Shown in pieces: positions 17,775 to 26,499 of a stretch of DNA of 64,000 nt. The stretch is taken from positions 930,001-994,000 of the forward strand of contig NZ_JAFMYW010000001.1 of assembly GCF_017353175.1 (NCBI RefSeq). The letters run 5' to 3'. Position 1 is the stretch's first letter, and every line of letters begins with the position of its first letter. This DNA is from Fibrella forsythiae. GTDB taxonomy: Bacteria > Bacteroidota > Bacteroidia > Cytophagales > Spirosomataceae. The notes beneath the pieces are model-generated. The model saw only the letters and a program-made list of their open reading frames with translations, made no database searches and was not told the DNA's origin. The translations under genes and the position numbers were made by a program.

Positions 17775-17866
17775 GGCAAATCGAATGTCTCACCGCTACG
17801 ACCACCTACCCTTGCTTCCGTCAGGACCTGGGGGATTCAGCAGGAGCTGGTAGCACCGATTTGCCG
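17775..17866 (-). ncRNA. ffs: Small bacterial signal recognition particle RNA
   Basis: The minus strand carries the SRP domain IV core, CAGGTCCTGACGGAAGCA, which binds Ffh, with flanking pairing GCTACCAGCTCC/GGTGGTCGTAGC. The ends GGCAAATCG (17858-17866) and CGATTTGCC (17775-17783) close the stem. At about 92 nt it is the short bacterial form. A promoter box lies just before it and a T-run follows. Confidence 0.9.
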
Positions 17867-17869
17867 GTA

Positions 17870-17877
17870 CAAACGTA
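17870..17877 (-). promoter_or_regulatory. -7 box (TACGTTTG) of the SRP RNA
   Basis: TACGTTTG on the minus strand fits TAnnTTTG and ends 4 bases before the RNA 5' end, the spacing expected for this promoter class. Confidence 0.7.
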
Positions 17878-18061
17878 GGGCTTTATTACGGATTTGTAAA
17901 GGGCCAATGGCTAATTTCGCCAAGATAGTACCCGCAAACAGCGTAGAGGCAGTGAGATCCAAGCGGTTAGGCCTACTCAAAAGTTGGCAAGTCTATCCTA
18001 CGGGCCAAGCCAACCTGGTTACAATCTTGGTACGAAACGATATCCGGGGTTTAGTACCAGC

Positions 18062-18110
18062 CTTTTTGTCGTCCCGACCGGTCCGCCGGTGCGGTCGGGA
18101 TGACAAAAAG
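18062..18110. terminator. 18-bp inverted repeat after the RNase H gene
   Basis: Arms 18062-18079 and 18093-18110 pair with one mismatch, ending in five A/T on each side. It lies 26 bases downstream of the RNase H stop on the minus strand and is a likely terminator. The rest of 17878-18135 holds nothing else that I recognise. Confidence 0.75.
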
Positions 18111-18135
18111 AGCTTAGTTGTTGTGAGCAACAGTT

Positions 18136-18771
18136 TCACTTCCGTCCAAAATCGGCGGGGTTTTCACCCCACTCGGTGGTTTCCCACTTCAGGATCTGAT
18201 TGGCAAAGCGATGCGTTTTCAGCCAGGTTTCGGCTCGTTCGAGTAGGTCGAACAGCTCGGCGTTGCGGGGCGTAGGGTCTAGTTTGGTGTTGGCCTTTTG
18301 CTTCTTTACCCAACTGATGGCCGTGCGCGAATCGGAGTAGATGGGCAGGTTACTCTTGCGCTGATCGAGCAACGCAAGCGCATGCACGATGGCCAGAAAT
18401 TCACCGATGTTGTTGGTCCCATCGTGGTACGGTCCCCGGTGAAAGATTTTCTCCCGAGTGGGCAGGTAAATACCCTGATACTCCATATCGCCGGTGGCTG
18501 TGTTCCAGGCGGCATCAACCACCACACTGTCTTCAATAGGCGGCCGATGAAGGTCTGACAGCTTCATCTGCGGAGCCGTTTTCGGCTTGTTACCAACGTA
18601 CCTGCGCGGGTTGTCGGTGTAGGCCTTCATCGCTTCGGTCTTGCTATCGAACGACTTGAACAGGGCTTTATCGAAGCCGTCTACCTGCTTTTTGCACGTT
18701 TCCCAACTATCAAAAACGCCCGTTTCACGACCTTGCCAGACAACGTAATATTTCGCTTTCTTCTTTGCCAT
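18136..18771 (-). CDS. rnhA: Ribonuclease H1 with viroplasmin-type N-terminal domain
   Basis: A protein of 211 residues. The N-terminal 50 residues (KYYVVWQGRETGVFDSWETCKKQVDGF in part) form the hybrid-binding caulimovirus viroplasmin domain. The RNase H domain follows, with acidic residues in VVDAAWN, NIGEFLAIVHAL and YSDSRTAISWV. It removes RNA from RNA/DNA hybrids. It begins 11 bases after the RmlD-like gene and is probably transcribed with it. Confidence 0.9.
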   Translation of the reverse strand: MAKKKAKYYVVWQGRETGVFDSWETCKKQVDGFDKALFKSFDSKTEAMKAYTDNPRRYVGNKPKTAPQMKLSDLHRPPIEDSVVVDAAWNTATGDMEYQGIYLPTREKIFHRGPYHDGTNNIGEFLAIVHALALLDQRKSNLPIYSDSRTAISWVKKQKANTKLDPTPRNAELFDLLERAETWLKTHRFANQILKWETTEWGENPADFGRK

Positions 18772-18782
18772 ACGCTCCGCCC

Positions 18783-19685
18783 CTACCGACCCGAAATCTG
18801 CTCGGCCAGCAAGGCAATCCCTTCACTGAAACTGCGCGGATCATAGCCCAGTTCGGTGCGCGCTTTGTCGATAATGAAGCCGGTACGGGGTGGCCTGCGG
18901 GCGGTTTGTGTAAACGTAGCCGCCGTTGCTTCGGTGATCAGTGATTTATCAAGGCCAAAATAATCGGCGGTCTGAATCGCCATTTCATGCGGTGTCAATA
19001 CTTCTTTGCCCGAAATATTAAAAATACCGGTTGCCCGCTTCTGCGCTATCAGCGCACAACCGGCGGCCAGATCTTCCGCCAGCGTTGGGCTACGAAACTG
19101 ATCCGTTACAACCTTGATCGTCTTGCCGTCTTCCAGCGATTTTTTCACCCAGAGAATGATGTTGCTCCGGCTCATGTCGTGCGCAATGCCATAAACCAGC
19201 ACCGTGCGGGCTATAGCCCAATTAAGGCCAGAGTTGATCACTACTTTTTCGGCAGCATATTTACTCCAGCCGTAGAAACTGATTGGGTTACCCTCTGCCT
19301 CCTCCGTGTAGGGTCCGGCTGCGCCGTCGAATATAAAATCGGTCGAAACATGGCAGAGGAATGCGTTAACTGCCCGGCAGGCTTCAACGATGTATTCAAC
19401 GGCTGTCACGTTTTGTGCCCAGCAACCGTCTTTGTCCAGCTCGCATTTATCTACGTCGGTCATGGCGGCACCGTGAATCACCGCATCAGGACGTACCTGG
19501 GTAATCACATCCAGCACCTGCTGACGATCAGTAATATCCATGGCCAGGTACGTATACCCATCAGCAACAGGCAGTCGGTTAGCCCCACGGGCGGTGGCAG
19601 TTAACTTAACGCTAGGCTGATTGGCCAGCAAGCCAACTAATTTCTGACCTAACAGTCCGTTGGCACCTGTAATTAGAATGTTCAT
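18783..19685 (-). CDS. RmlD-like SDR (dTDP-4-dehydrorhamnose reductase family)
   Basis: A protein of 300 residues. GANGLLGQKLV at the N-terminus binds NAD(P)H; the active site is STDFIFDG plus YGWSKYAAEKVV (YxxxK). Length and domain layout fit RmlD, the last step of dTDP-rhamnose synthesis. No rmlA, B or C gene is close, so it could act on another nucleotide sugar. It lies upstream of rnhA. Confidence 0.8.
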   Translation of the reverse strand: MNILITGANGLLGQKLVGLLANQPSVKLTATARGANRLPVADGYTYLAMDITDRQQVLDVITQVRPDAVIHGAAMTDVDKCELDKDGCWAQNVTAVEYIVEACRAVNAFLCHVSTDFIFDGAAGPYTEEAEGNPISFYGWSKYAAEKVVINSGLNWAIARTVLVYGIAHDMSRSNIILWVKKSLEDGKTIKVVTDQFRSPTLAEDLAAGCALIAQKRATGIFNISGKEVLTPHEMAIQTADYFGLDKSLITEATAATFTQTARRPPRTGFIIDKARTELGYDPRSFSEGIALLAEQISGR

Positions 19686-19722
19686 AGAGACTTATGCACT
19701 AGCCGCACAATACCTTGCTCCG

Positions 19723-20433
19723 CTACGCTTTATACTCGTATCCGTATTTTTTAGTAATTTTTTTCTTCTTGACCCACTCCCCTTTCATCTTCATTCGAAT
19801 GTCTTTAAGAGGGCGATCTTTCGAATTTCGTGGTTGTCTGGCAATGCTGTCAATCACGGCTAAGCCGTCAATGACCTGGCCAAAAACCGTGTAGTTCCCA
19901 TCTAAATGGGGTGTTCCACCAATGGTCTTATATACCTGTTTCTGCTCGTCGGTAAAAATGCGGGTCGCTCCTCGGGCGCGGGCGCGGTCAATCTGCTTCT
20001 GTAGGTCTTCATCGTTCCAGACTTTCCCCTGAACAATGTAAAACTGTACGGCACTCGATGCTTTATCGGGCCGGTCGTCGCGGGCGGCTCCCAGCGCGCC
20101 CCGTTTGTGGAACAGAGTGGGAATGAGTTCAGCAGGTACCAGATATCCGATATCACCGTTGCCAAGTGATTGACCAGCCACAGCCGTACGCGAATCGGGA
20201 TCCCCACCCTGAATCATGAATTTCTCGATAATCCGGTGAAAGAGCAGGCCATCGTAATACGAACTGTCGACAAGGCGGATGAAATTGGCCTTGTGCCTCG
20301 GCGTTTCATCGTGTAGAACGAGGCGCATCACTCCAAAATCAGTGGTGAGTGAGACGAGGTAATCTTTCTTCTTTCTGTTTTGCGCAACGCCGAGGAGTGG
20401 CAACAACAGCAACAATAGCAGGATTTTTCTCAC
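19723..20433 (-). CDS. Exported cyclophilin-type peptidylprolyl isomerase
   Basis: A protein of 236 residues with a signal peptide (MRKILLLLLLLPLLGVAQ). The cyclophilin domain has FHRIIEKFMIQGGDP and the divergent VQFYIVQGK for the usual FFI. It catalyses cis-trans isomerisation of proline bonds in the periplasm. The C-terminal tail is very basic (KKKKITKKYGYEYKA). The start overlaps the ABC ATPase gene by 4 bases (ATGA). Confidence 0.9.
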   Translation of the reverse strand: MRKILLLLLLLPLLGVAQNRKKKDYLVSLTTDFGVMRLVLHDETPRHKANFIRLVDSSYYDGLLFHRIIEKFMIQGGDPDSRTAVAGQSLGNGDIGYLVPAELIPTLFHKRGALGAARDDRPDKASSAVQFYIVQGKVWNDEDLQKQIDRARARGATRIFTDEQKQVYKTIGGTPHLDGNYTVFGQVIDGLAVIDSIARQPRNSKDRPLKDIRMKMKGEWVKKKKITKKYGYEYKA

Positions 20434-21056
20434 AGATTTACCCGGTTAGTAAAGGCGTCTTTCAGCCGCTGATCATGGGTGACAACAATCAGACTGGCCC
20501 CAATCTGCTGCGACTGTTCGTGCAGCAGGGCAATTACCCGATTGGCGTTCTCATCGTCGAGGCTGGAGGTGGGCTCGTCGGCCAGAATCACGGCGGGCTG
20601 GTTCATCATAGCACGGGCAATACTCACACGCTGCTGCTCACCCTGACTCATCTCGTTGGTCTTCTTGCCCAGATGTTCTGAAAACCCCAGTTGCGAAGCT
20701 AACTGGCGGGCACGGTCTTTAGCCTCTGCTTTATTAGCCAGGTAATTGGCCAGTAGCAGATTATCCATTACTGATAATGAACTGACAAAGTGAGGTTTCT
20801 GGTACACGATCCCCACATTGGCCGCCCGAAATGCTGCTGTTTGGGCAGGCGAGAGTGTGGTCAGATCCGTCTTATTAATAACCACCGACCCGGACTCAGG
20901 CGTAAGCAGTAACGCCAGCAGATGCAGAAACGTGGTTTTACCTGTTCCCGACTGACCAAGAATCAATAGTGCATCGCTGTCTGGACAGCTAACGTCAGGA
21001 AACGTAAAGGACTTGGTAGGCGAATACGAAAAAGTCAATCGCTGGGTCGTGAGCAT
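20430..21056 (-). CDS. ABC transporter ATPase, LolD-like
   Basis: A protein of 208 residues. Walker A is GQSGTGKTTFL, the signature is MSQGEQQRVSIARA, Walker B is AVILADEPTSSLD and the His switch is VVTHDQRL. It is closest in style to LolD/MacB ATPases. No permease gene is adjacent; the partner must be encoded elsewhere. It shares an operon with a periplasmic cyclophilin through an ATGA overlap. Confidence 0.85.
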   Translation of the reverse strand: MLTTQRLTFSYSPTKSFTFPDVSCPDSDALLILGQSGTGKTTFLHLLALLLTPESGSVVINKTDLTTLSPAQTAAFRAANVGIVYQKPHFVSSLSVMDNLLLANYLANKAEAKDRARQLASQLGFSEHLGKKTNEMSQGEQQRVSIARAMMNQPAVILADEPTSSLDDENANRVIALLHEQSQQIGASLIVVTHDQRLKDAFTNRVNL

Positions 21057-21079
21057 AAAAAGCCATCAGGTACGTTCCA

Positions 21080-21087
21080 CAAAAGTA
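21080..21087 (-). promoter_or_regulatory. -7 box (TACTTTTG) of the LolD-cyclophilin operon
   Basis: TACTTTTG on the minus strand fits TAnnTTTG, 23 bases before the ATG at 21056. A copy of the dispersed motif (21069-21075) lies between box and gene. Confidence 0.6.
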
Positions 21088-21179
21088 GAGAGGGGCGAAT
21101 GAAAATGCACCGTACCAACCAAATTATGCCGTTCGTAGCCCATCAATTGCGGCTGCCGACCAGTTGTTCGGCCCAGATA

Positions 21180-22329
21180 AAACTAGCCAGAAAGTCTTGG
21201 CACAACGTACCTGCCGGTGTTGCCCGATCGGTAACCGCTGGCTCCGTCTGGCAGGAACGTACCCAGCGCATCAGGGCGCAATGCGCAGCGAAGCCGTTGC
21301 GGTAGTGTATCGAACCCGGGCCGCGTTGCCCACCGTTACACTTTTTGCGTTGGCAGTAGTGACAGGGATCGTAACGGTATGGCCATTGGAAATAAACACG
21401 TGATCAAGTACGGTTGGCCCACGGCCGCACCACCGTACTTTTGAAAAGAGGTAGAACAGGGAAGTAATAAGGTCCGGAATTGTAGCTCGACGACTTTAAC
21501 GACACCCGATTAGGCGCGTTACTTCTATCGGTAATTGCAATTGCACCTGTGTACGCAAACGTCTGATACGATTCGGTCAGCAAAGCACCGTCGGTCTGCT
21601 CCGGTAGCTCAACATAATTGTTTTTATAAATAAACGTGTTTACGCCCAGGTCAGCCGGGTTAGGCTCTGACCCATCCAATGTGTAGTAGACGGTAACTGA
21701 AGGATCTGGCGATGTAATACTGAGGCTGAAGGCACTGCTTTAGAAACCTTCCGACTGCGAAAAAACAGGTACGTTCAGCACCTCACTATACCCAGTCTGA
21801 CCTGCATTCGACGTACCTGGGCTGGTATCATCTACGGTTGATGTTCGCTGGAAAAACAACCAGTCTGTCGTTCCATCCGGTTTCCGACCCCCACGAAATG
21901 TCTGTCCGCTGCGGCCCAAACGTTACCTGATCAACAAGCGTCGTTCCGTCGGGCATGTACATTCACCTTCAGCCGACAGTTTAAAACCAACGCGCAACGG
22001 ACCACGGTTGGTGCGTGGCTAGCCCAGATAATCAGGTAGCCATGAGCCGGAATTATGGTCTATGCAGAGCCAGTTGGAAATTGATGTTTGGTCGGACTCG
22101 ACAGGTTGTCGGTGACGTAATAGCCGGCGATATCTACCGGTACCGAGTTGGGATTGTATAATTCAAACCAGTCTTCAAACGCGTTTGTCTCATCCGAGAA
22201 TGTTTACGCATTTGACGCCATTATTTCGTTGATATAGATCTGTTGCGAGAAAGAAGTGCCGCTAATAGCTAGCAGATAAATCAGGACCGGAACAACGAAT
22301 GGCAGACGCAACGATAAAGCGATCTTCGT
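21180..22329 (-). pseudogene. Decayed secreted lamin-tail / CotH-type surface protein
   Basis: The minus strand still encodes recognisable pieces in shifting frames: a signal peptide ending LLAISGTSFSQQ, then IYINEIMASNA, FEDWFELYNPNSVPVDIAGYY (lamin-tail domain), RKPDGTTDWLFFQRTSTVDD, SPDPSVTVYYTLDGSEPNP (chitobiase-like repeat seen in CotH proteins) and GHTVTIPVTTANAKSVTVGN. The expected start is ACG (22329-22327) rather than ATG. Several in-frame stops and at least three frameshifts break it. The longest surviving open piece is 21404-21679. It is a dead gene, probably once a T9SS cargo protein. Confidence 0.8.
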
Positions 22330-22939
22330 GATATAGACAGTCCTAAGCGGTACAGCGTATAGCGCACAATTAATTGCTACAGCGTGTATTTTCCGATTTT
22401 AATATACTTATGCGTATTAACAATAAGCCAATCTTAGTGAACAAAACCAGTATTAACCAACTAAGTTGTTAGTCTGTAAGTACTCATTAGTCAAATCGCT
22501 GATATTCATACTGATATATGTCCAATAAAAGCAAAAAATTGATTAAAGATCTATATTGGGTGTCCTGTTTCTCACGATAATTTACTTTCACAAAACAATA
22601 TTACTTTACTTCATAGTAACCAGAAAGTTAGTCAGGTTATTTTAAAAAGTGTGTGAAGTGCTTTTTTTTATAAGTGTTTATTCTCTGTTTACTTCGTTCA
22701 ATGATCTGCTGAGTTTACGAGTTGCGGAGTTAGGGCTAAATGCCCACAGTGACAACTATTAGTTCTGGCTATCCAGGTAGGAATTAGTTGCTATGAGCAA
22801 TTGGATACTAATGCGCCGACAGTTCTACACAGCAGTGAGTGGCGGTCAGTTGACAATTTTGTCGGGCATCAATCAGGCTGGTATTTTACCTTTATAGCCC
22901 ACATTCAAACTTCGACGTACCCAATCCGTTCGCCAGCTA
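22330..22939. other. AT-rich gap upstream of purN
   Basis: About 610 bases with clearly lower GC than the rest, especially 22380-22690, with several A- and T-runs. No gene is visible. TTTTACCTTTATAG near 22884-22897 may be a promoter for purN; one dispersed motif is at 22915. Confidence 0.5.
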
Positions 22940-23533
22940 TTGAAACGTATCGCCATTTTCGCTTCCGGTTCAGGCAGTAATGCCGAAGAAATTGCCCGCC
23001 ATTTTTCAGATCAGACAGATGTACAGCTTGTGCTTATTCTGACCAATAACCCACAGGCAGGTGTCATTGACCGCTCACGCCGGGGATTTGGCTGTGGCCA
23101 GCACGTACCTGTGGTGGTGTTCGACCGCCCCGCTTTCCGAACGACTGATCGCCTTGTTGAGCTACTGAAAGCACAGCAGATTGATCTGATTGTGCTGGCT
23201 GGCTTCATGTGGCTGGTACCCGCCTCGCTGGTCCAGGCATTTCCCGGCCGCATTCTCAATATTCATCCGGCTCTGCTGCCCAAATTCGGTGGTAAGGGCA
23301 TGTTTGGCCACCATGTTCACGAAGCTGTTGTCGCTGCAGGCGAGACAGAGTCGGGCATCACCATTCATTTCGTGAATGAACAGTACGATGAAGGACAAAT
23401 AATTTTTCAGGCCAGGTGCCCCGTTTTGTCAACTGATACGGCCGACGATGTCGCCGCAAAGGTGCATGCGCTGGAGTATGCGCATTACCCGCGTGTGGTG
23501 GGTGAGGTTCTGGCAACTTTAGCCACTCAATAG
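22940..23533 (+). CDS. purN: Phosphoribosylglycinamide formyltransferase
   Basis: A protein of 197 residues that formylates GAR in purine synthesis. FASGSGSNAEEI is the phosphate loop; Asn and His of the active site are in RILNIHPALLP, and the Asp is in NEQYDEGQII. The frame begins with TTG at 22940, directly before KRIAIFASGSG; no ATG gives a full N-terminus, so TTG is the likely start. It is followed by an unrelated lipoprotein gene. Confidence 0.92.
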   Translation: MKRIAIFASGSGSNAEEIARHFSDQTDVQLVLILTNNPQAGVIDRSRRGFGCGQHVPVVVFDRPAFRTTDRLVELLKAQQIDLIVLAGFMWLVPASLVQAFPGRILNIHPALLPKFGGKGMFGHHVHEAVVAAGETESGITIHFVNEQYDEGQIIFQARCPVLSTDTADDVAAKVHALEYAHYPRVVGEVLATLATQ

Positions 23534-23563
23534 CCGTTTAGAACGTACCTAGCCCATTTTCTC

Positions 23564-23971
23564 ATGTTCCGCCGTTCTATTTATCGCTACGCATTGACGC
23601 TGTTGCCCGTTCTGATGTCGGGCTGTTTCCGGCCCGCCATTCCGATCTCAACGGGCCCAAAATACCCGGTAGACCTTTTTTATGCTGATCAGTCACCGGG
23701 ACGAACCTACGACGAGCTTAAGTTTCTGTATATCACCGACGAAAAACCAATTGAGCAAAACCAGCGAATCAAAGGCGGGCGAATGTTGGGGCGGGGAAAT
23801 ACCATGCTCGACAAAGACGCGCTGATGGGTAAACTGACCCTGCAGGCCAAACGACTGGGAGCCGACGCGCTCATAAACGTTAAATATCAGTATTTCACCA
23901 CCGCCACTGTCAATGGATATTCATTGGAAGGCTTGGCCGTGAAGTACAAACAGGAACGGGAAGTGAATTAG
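23564..23971 (+). CDS. Small lipoprotein of unknown function
   Basis: A protein of 135 residues. The signal peptide ends in LMSGCF, a lipobox. The mature part has YDELKFLYI and, near the end, LTLQAKRLGADALINVKYQY. That last stretch recalls YbjQ- and Rcs-type heavy-metal-binding or small lipoprotein folds, but I do not recognise the family with certainty. It is 30 bases behind purN. Confidence 0.65.
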   Translation: MFRRSIYRYALTLLPVLMSGCFRPAIPISTGPKYPVDLFYADQSPGRTYDELKFLYITDEKPIEQNQRIKGGRMLGRGNTMLDKDALMGKLTLQAKRLGADALINVKYQYFTTATVNGYSLEGLAVKYKQEREVN

Positions 23972-23982
23972 GGGTGGTGGCT

Positions 23983-24112
23983 GGTTGGCTGGTTGATTGG
24001 TTGGTTAATTGGTTGGCTAGTTAGTTGGTTAGGCTAGGAACCGAAGCTTCTAGCCTAACCAACTAACTAGCCAACCAATTAACCAACCAATTAACCAATC
24101 AACCAGCCAACC
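23983..24112. repeat. Very long inverted repeat built from GGTT-rich units (55/63-base arms)
   Basis: The left arm 23983-24037 pairs with the right arm 24050-24112. They are perfect complements except that the right arm carries one extra 8-base AATTGGTT-type unit. The loop is only 12 bases. The arms consist of repeated GGTTGGCT / GGTTGATT / GGTTAATT units. It lies between convergent genes, ending 2 bases before the stop of the SdpI-hydrolase gene. Confidence 0.93.
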
Positions 24113-24114
24113 AC

Positions 24115-25725
24115 TCACCGCTTCCCGACAAAATCGGCTATCGTATCGGCCAGAGCAGGTACAATACTGAGATTGGGGTTACTATAGGTAGCCATATTTG
24201 CCATCCGTTCGGCGGGGGCTTCTTTAAGGATATGGTTCATTGTATCGAAAAAGACCAATTTGGCATCTGGGCGGGCAGCCTTTAGTCGTTCGGCTTCAGT
24301 TACGGCCACTTGAATATCGCGTTTGCCCTGCAAAATAAGCACGGGCCCTTTGAATGCCTTTATTACGTCGGCCGGGTCATATTTCATCCACGAAATCAGG
24401 TACGGTTGTGCCTTGGGCGCAAAAAATGAAGCCAGCATCATGGGCGGTTGCTTTACGGCTTGCCCGGCCTTGAGCGAATCCAGATCACGGGTGGCAGTTA
24501 TCAACGCATCACCCTGTACGCCCCCGTTGGCAAACTGCACCTTGATGATATCCGCGATATTCTGTCCGGCACCGGCAATGGAAATAAACCGGGTCACTTT
24601 GGTCTGTGCTGCGGCCAGCATACCCACCAGCGACCCTTCGCTATGACCAGCCACCGTGACGGATGAAAACCGTTTGTCGGCCTGTAGCTGTCGGATAAAC
24701 CCAACGGCGTCATCGACACCGTAGTCGAAGTTGGCTTCCGATTTGTTGAGCCTGACGGCATAAAGCACTGAATTTGTGCCACTTCCGCGCTTATCGTACC
24801 GCAACACAGCCACCCCACGTTTGGTCAGGCTATCGGCCAGTTGCCGAAACATGTTCATCTGCTGGTAGCCGGGTGCGCTACTATTGCCATTCCGGTCTGT
24901 TGGGCCAGAGCCCGCAATTAACAGTACTACCGGCACCCGTTTTTTCACGTTGGCGGGTAGGGTCAATGTTCCTTCCAGCGTCAGACTTGCACCGGCCGGT
25001 TGAGTAATGGCGTACTGGATCGTTTCTTCGGTTTGCGCCTGCACAGCCGACGTAGCGGCCAACAGAAACAACGCAACCACCAGTCCCTGTTTAAACAGCC
25101 GATACGAATACACGTACGGAACCACAGCCAGCACAAATACGACCACAACAGTGAGTCCTGTTTTGGCCACGGCCGGTAAAAACAGACTCACCACAAACGC
25201 CGCTAGCCCAACACTAACCCAGAGTTTACCAGCCATCCGATGTGTTTTGCGCCAGTTTTCCTGACTAGCCAGCGCCCAGGGCGTTCTGATGCCTACGAAA
25301 TAGTTTTGCGGCACGGTCAGCATGACGTTTCCCATGGCTGCCAGCAATAGAAACACTGCCGATAAGATCAAATCAGAGACGATCTCTCCCGTTTTGCCGG
25401 CGTGGATGATGTACAGAATAACACAGGAGAGCCCGGCTACGAAAAGCGTCATCGTGAATCGAATTCGAGCATAACTGGCCGAATTAAGGTGCTTCCTGGG
25501 GTCTATAGCTGGCAGCACACGAAGCAGGCCGTAGATGAAAGCAGACAGAACGACCAGCCCGATGGCCAGCGATTCTTTGCTGTTATAGGCATTGGGTTGG
25601 CCTTCGGCGCTGAAATGAGTCGGCACCTCAGCCGGTAACACGGACCAAATTGACGCCAGATACATGAGTGGTAAAACAGTGATTAACACTAACACCCATT
25701 CTGACGAGCGTGATAATTTTTCCAT
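24115..25725 (-). CDS. SdpI-like membrane protein fused to an alpha/beta hydrolase
   Basis: A protein of 536 residues. Residues 1-210 hold about six membrane segments and match DUF1648 plus SdpI (LPAEVPTHFSAEGQPNAY; VPQNYFVGIRTPWALAS). From about 212 a second hydrophobic segment, LVVALFLLAATSAVQAQ, looks like a former signal peptide. It leads into an alpha/beta hydrolase with GSGPTDRNG, the nucleophile elbow GHSEGSLVG (about 356) and His in TMNHILKE near the end. SdpI in Bacillus gives immunity to a toxin and sequesters the repressor SdpR. An sdpR-like gene is 35 bases upstream. The hydrolase domain would face the periplasm. Confidence 0.85.
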   Translation of the reverse strand: MEKLSRSSEWVLVLITVLPLMYLASIWSVLPAEVPTHFSAEGQPNAYNSKESLAIGLVVLSAFIYGLLRVLPAIDPRKHLNSASYARIRFTMTLFVAGLSCVILYIIHAGKTGEIVSDLILSAVFLLLAAMGNVMLTVPQNYFVGIRTPWALASQENWRKTHRMAGKLWVSVGLAAFVVSLFLPAVAKTGLTVVVVFVLAVVPYVYSYRLFKQGLVVALFLLAATSAVQAQTEETIQYAITQPAGASLTLEGTLTLPANVKKRVPVVLLIAGSGPTDRNGNSSAPGYQQMNMFRQLADSLTKRGVAVLRYDKRGSGTNSVLYAVRLNKSEANFDYGVDDAVGFIRQLQADKRFSSVTVAGHSEGSLVGMLAAAQTKVTRFISIAGAGQNIADIIKVQFANGGVQGDALITATRDLDSLKAGQAVKQPPMMLASFFAPKAQPYLISWMKYDPADVIKAFKGPVLILQGKRDIQVAVTEAERLKAARPDAKLVFFDTMNHILKEAPAERMANMATYSNPNLSIVPALADTIADFVGKR

Positions 25726-25760
25726 GACAAAAAGTAATAGAGTAATTCATTCATAGACAG

Positions 25761-26075
25761 TTAACTGGATTTTTTACTCGAATCTGGCTCTGGTGCCGGC
25801 GGCGATGTATTGAGTAAGGATGAACCGGTGAAGTTCATCAGCCAGGCCAGCAGTTCATCCAGCACGGTGGTGTTCAGGGTGTAGGTTACGAACTGGCCGT
25901 TCTTGGTTGAGTCGACAAGACCAGCCTGCCTGAGCAAATCCAGATGGTGTGAAATGCTGGGTTTGGTCATCTCGAACTGATCCGCAATTTCACCGGCGGT
26001 TAAATCACCCTTTCGTAACAATTCCAACATCTGGCGGCGAGTCGGGTCATTCAGGGCCTTGAATAGCGCGTTCAT
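25761..26075 (-). CDS. ArsR-family repressor, SdpR-like
   Basis: 104 residues from the ATG at 26075; a TTG at 26102 would add 9 residues but would place the start inside the palindrome at 26095-26110. The winged HTH is clear: DPTRRQMLELLRKGDLTAGEIA and TKPSISHHLDLLRQAGLV. No metal-binding Cys is visible in the ArsR positions, which fits the SdpR branch. The gene is directly upstream of the SdpI-hydrolase fusion, as in sdpRI operons. Confidence 0.85.
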   Translation of the reverse strand: MNALFKALNDPTRRQMLELLRKGDLTAGEIADQFEMTKPSISHHLDLLRQAGLVDSTKNGQFVTYTLNTTVLDELLAWLMNFTGSSLLNTSPPAPEPDSSKKSS

Positions 26076-26094
26076 CTGCTCATCGATTAAATAC

Positions 26095-26110
26095 TTAGAC
26101 AAATGTCTAA
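26095..26110. promoter_or_regulatory. Candidate operator of the SdpR-like repressor
   Basis: TTAGACA, two bases, TGTCTAA form a 16-bp palindrome 20 bases before the ATG. It overlaps a near-consensus -7 box (GACATTTG). A further half site, TTTAGACAAA, is at 26134-26143. This suggests autorepression. Confidence 0.55.
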
Positions 26111-26186
26111 TTAATAAACTCTGGGGATTCAGTATTTAGACAAACGGCTGAATACCAAGATAAGCGGATAATTCTCTGCTGATAAG

Positions 26187-26438
26187 TTATTTCGTAGAAT
26201 CCCGCTTAGGCCTGCGGCGGAGCGAATCAGGCAGCATCGGTATTACTATAGGTCCCTGCCTCGACTGGTAGCGCGGGCCAGGCATGGGCACAGCCGTCCC
26301 TTGTCCCTTCCTAATAGGCATATGATCGTAGATCTGTGAACCAGACACTGGCTTTATGACCATTATGGAGTCTTGCGAGCAGGCGGGAATTGCTGCCATC
26401 AGCAGTATAGTGAGCGAGATAGATTGTGAAGCGTTCAT
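26187..26438 (-). CDS. Small putative lipoprotein
   Basis: 83 residues from the ATG at 26438. The signal sequence ends AAIPACS, a lipobox. The rest is Pro/Arg-rich with no recognised domain. It may be a species-specific lipoprotein; the coding call rests mainly on the signal peptide. Confidence 0.45.
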   Translation of the reverse strand: MNASQSISLTILLMAAIPACSQDSIMVIKPVSGSQIYDHMPIRKGQGTAVPMPGPRYQSRQGPIVIPMLPDSLRRRPKRDSTK

Positions 26439-26499
26439 GGGCAAATGAGTCTATTTCAACAGCTTCCGTTGCAATAGCCAGTAATGATTAGCCTAAAAA

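Noticed and set aside
23983-24112. Possible CRISPR-like array of GGTT units
   Set aside because: Units are contiguous and form an inverted repeat; there are no spacers and no cas genes.
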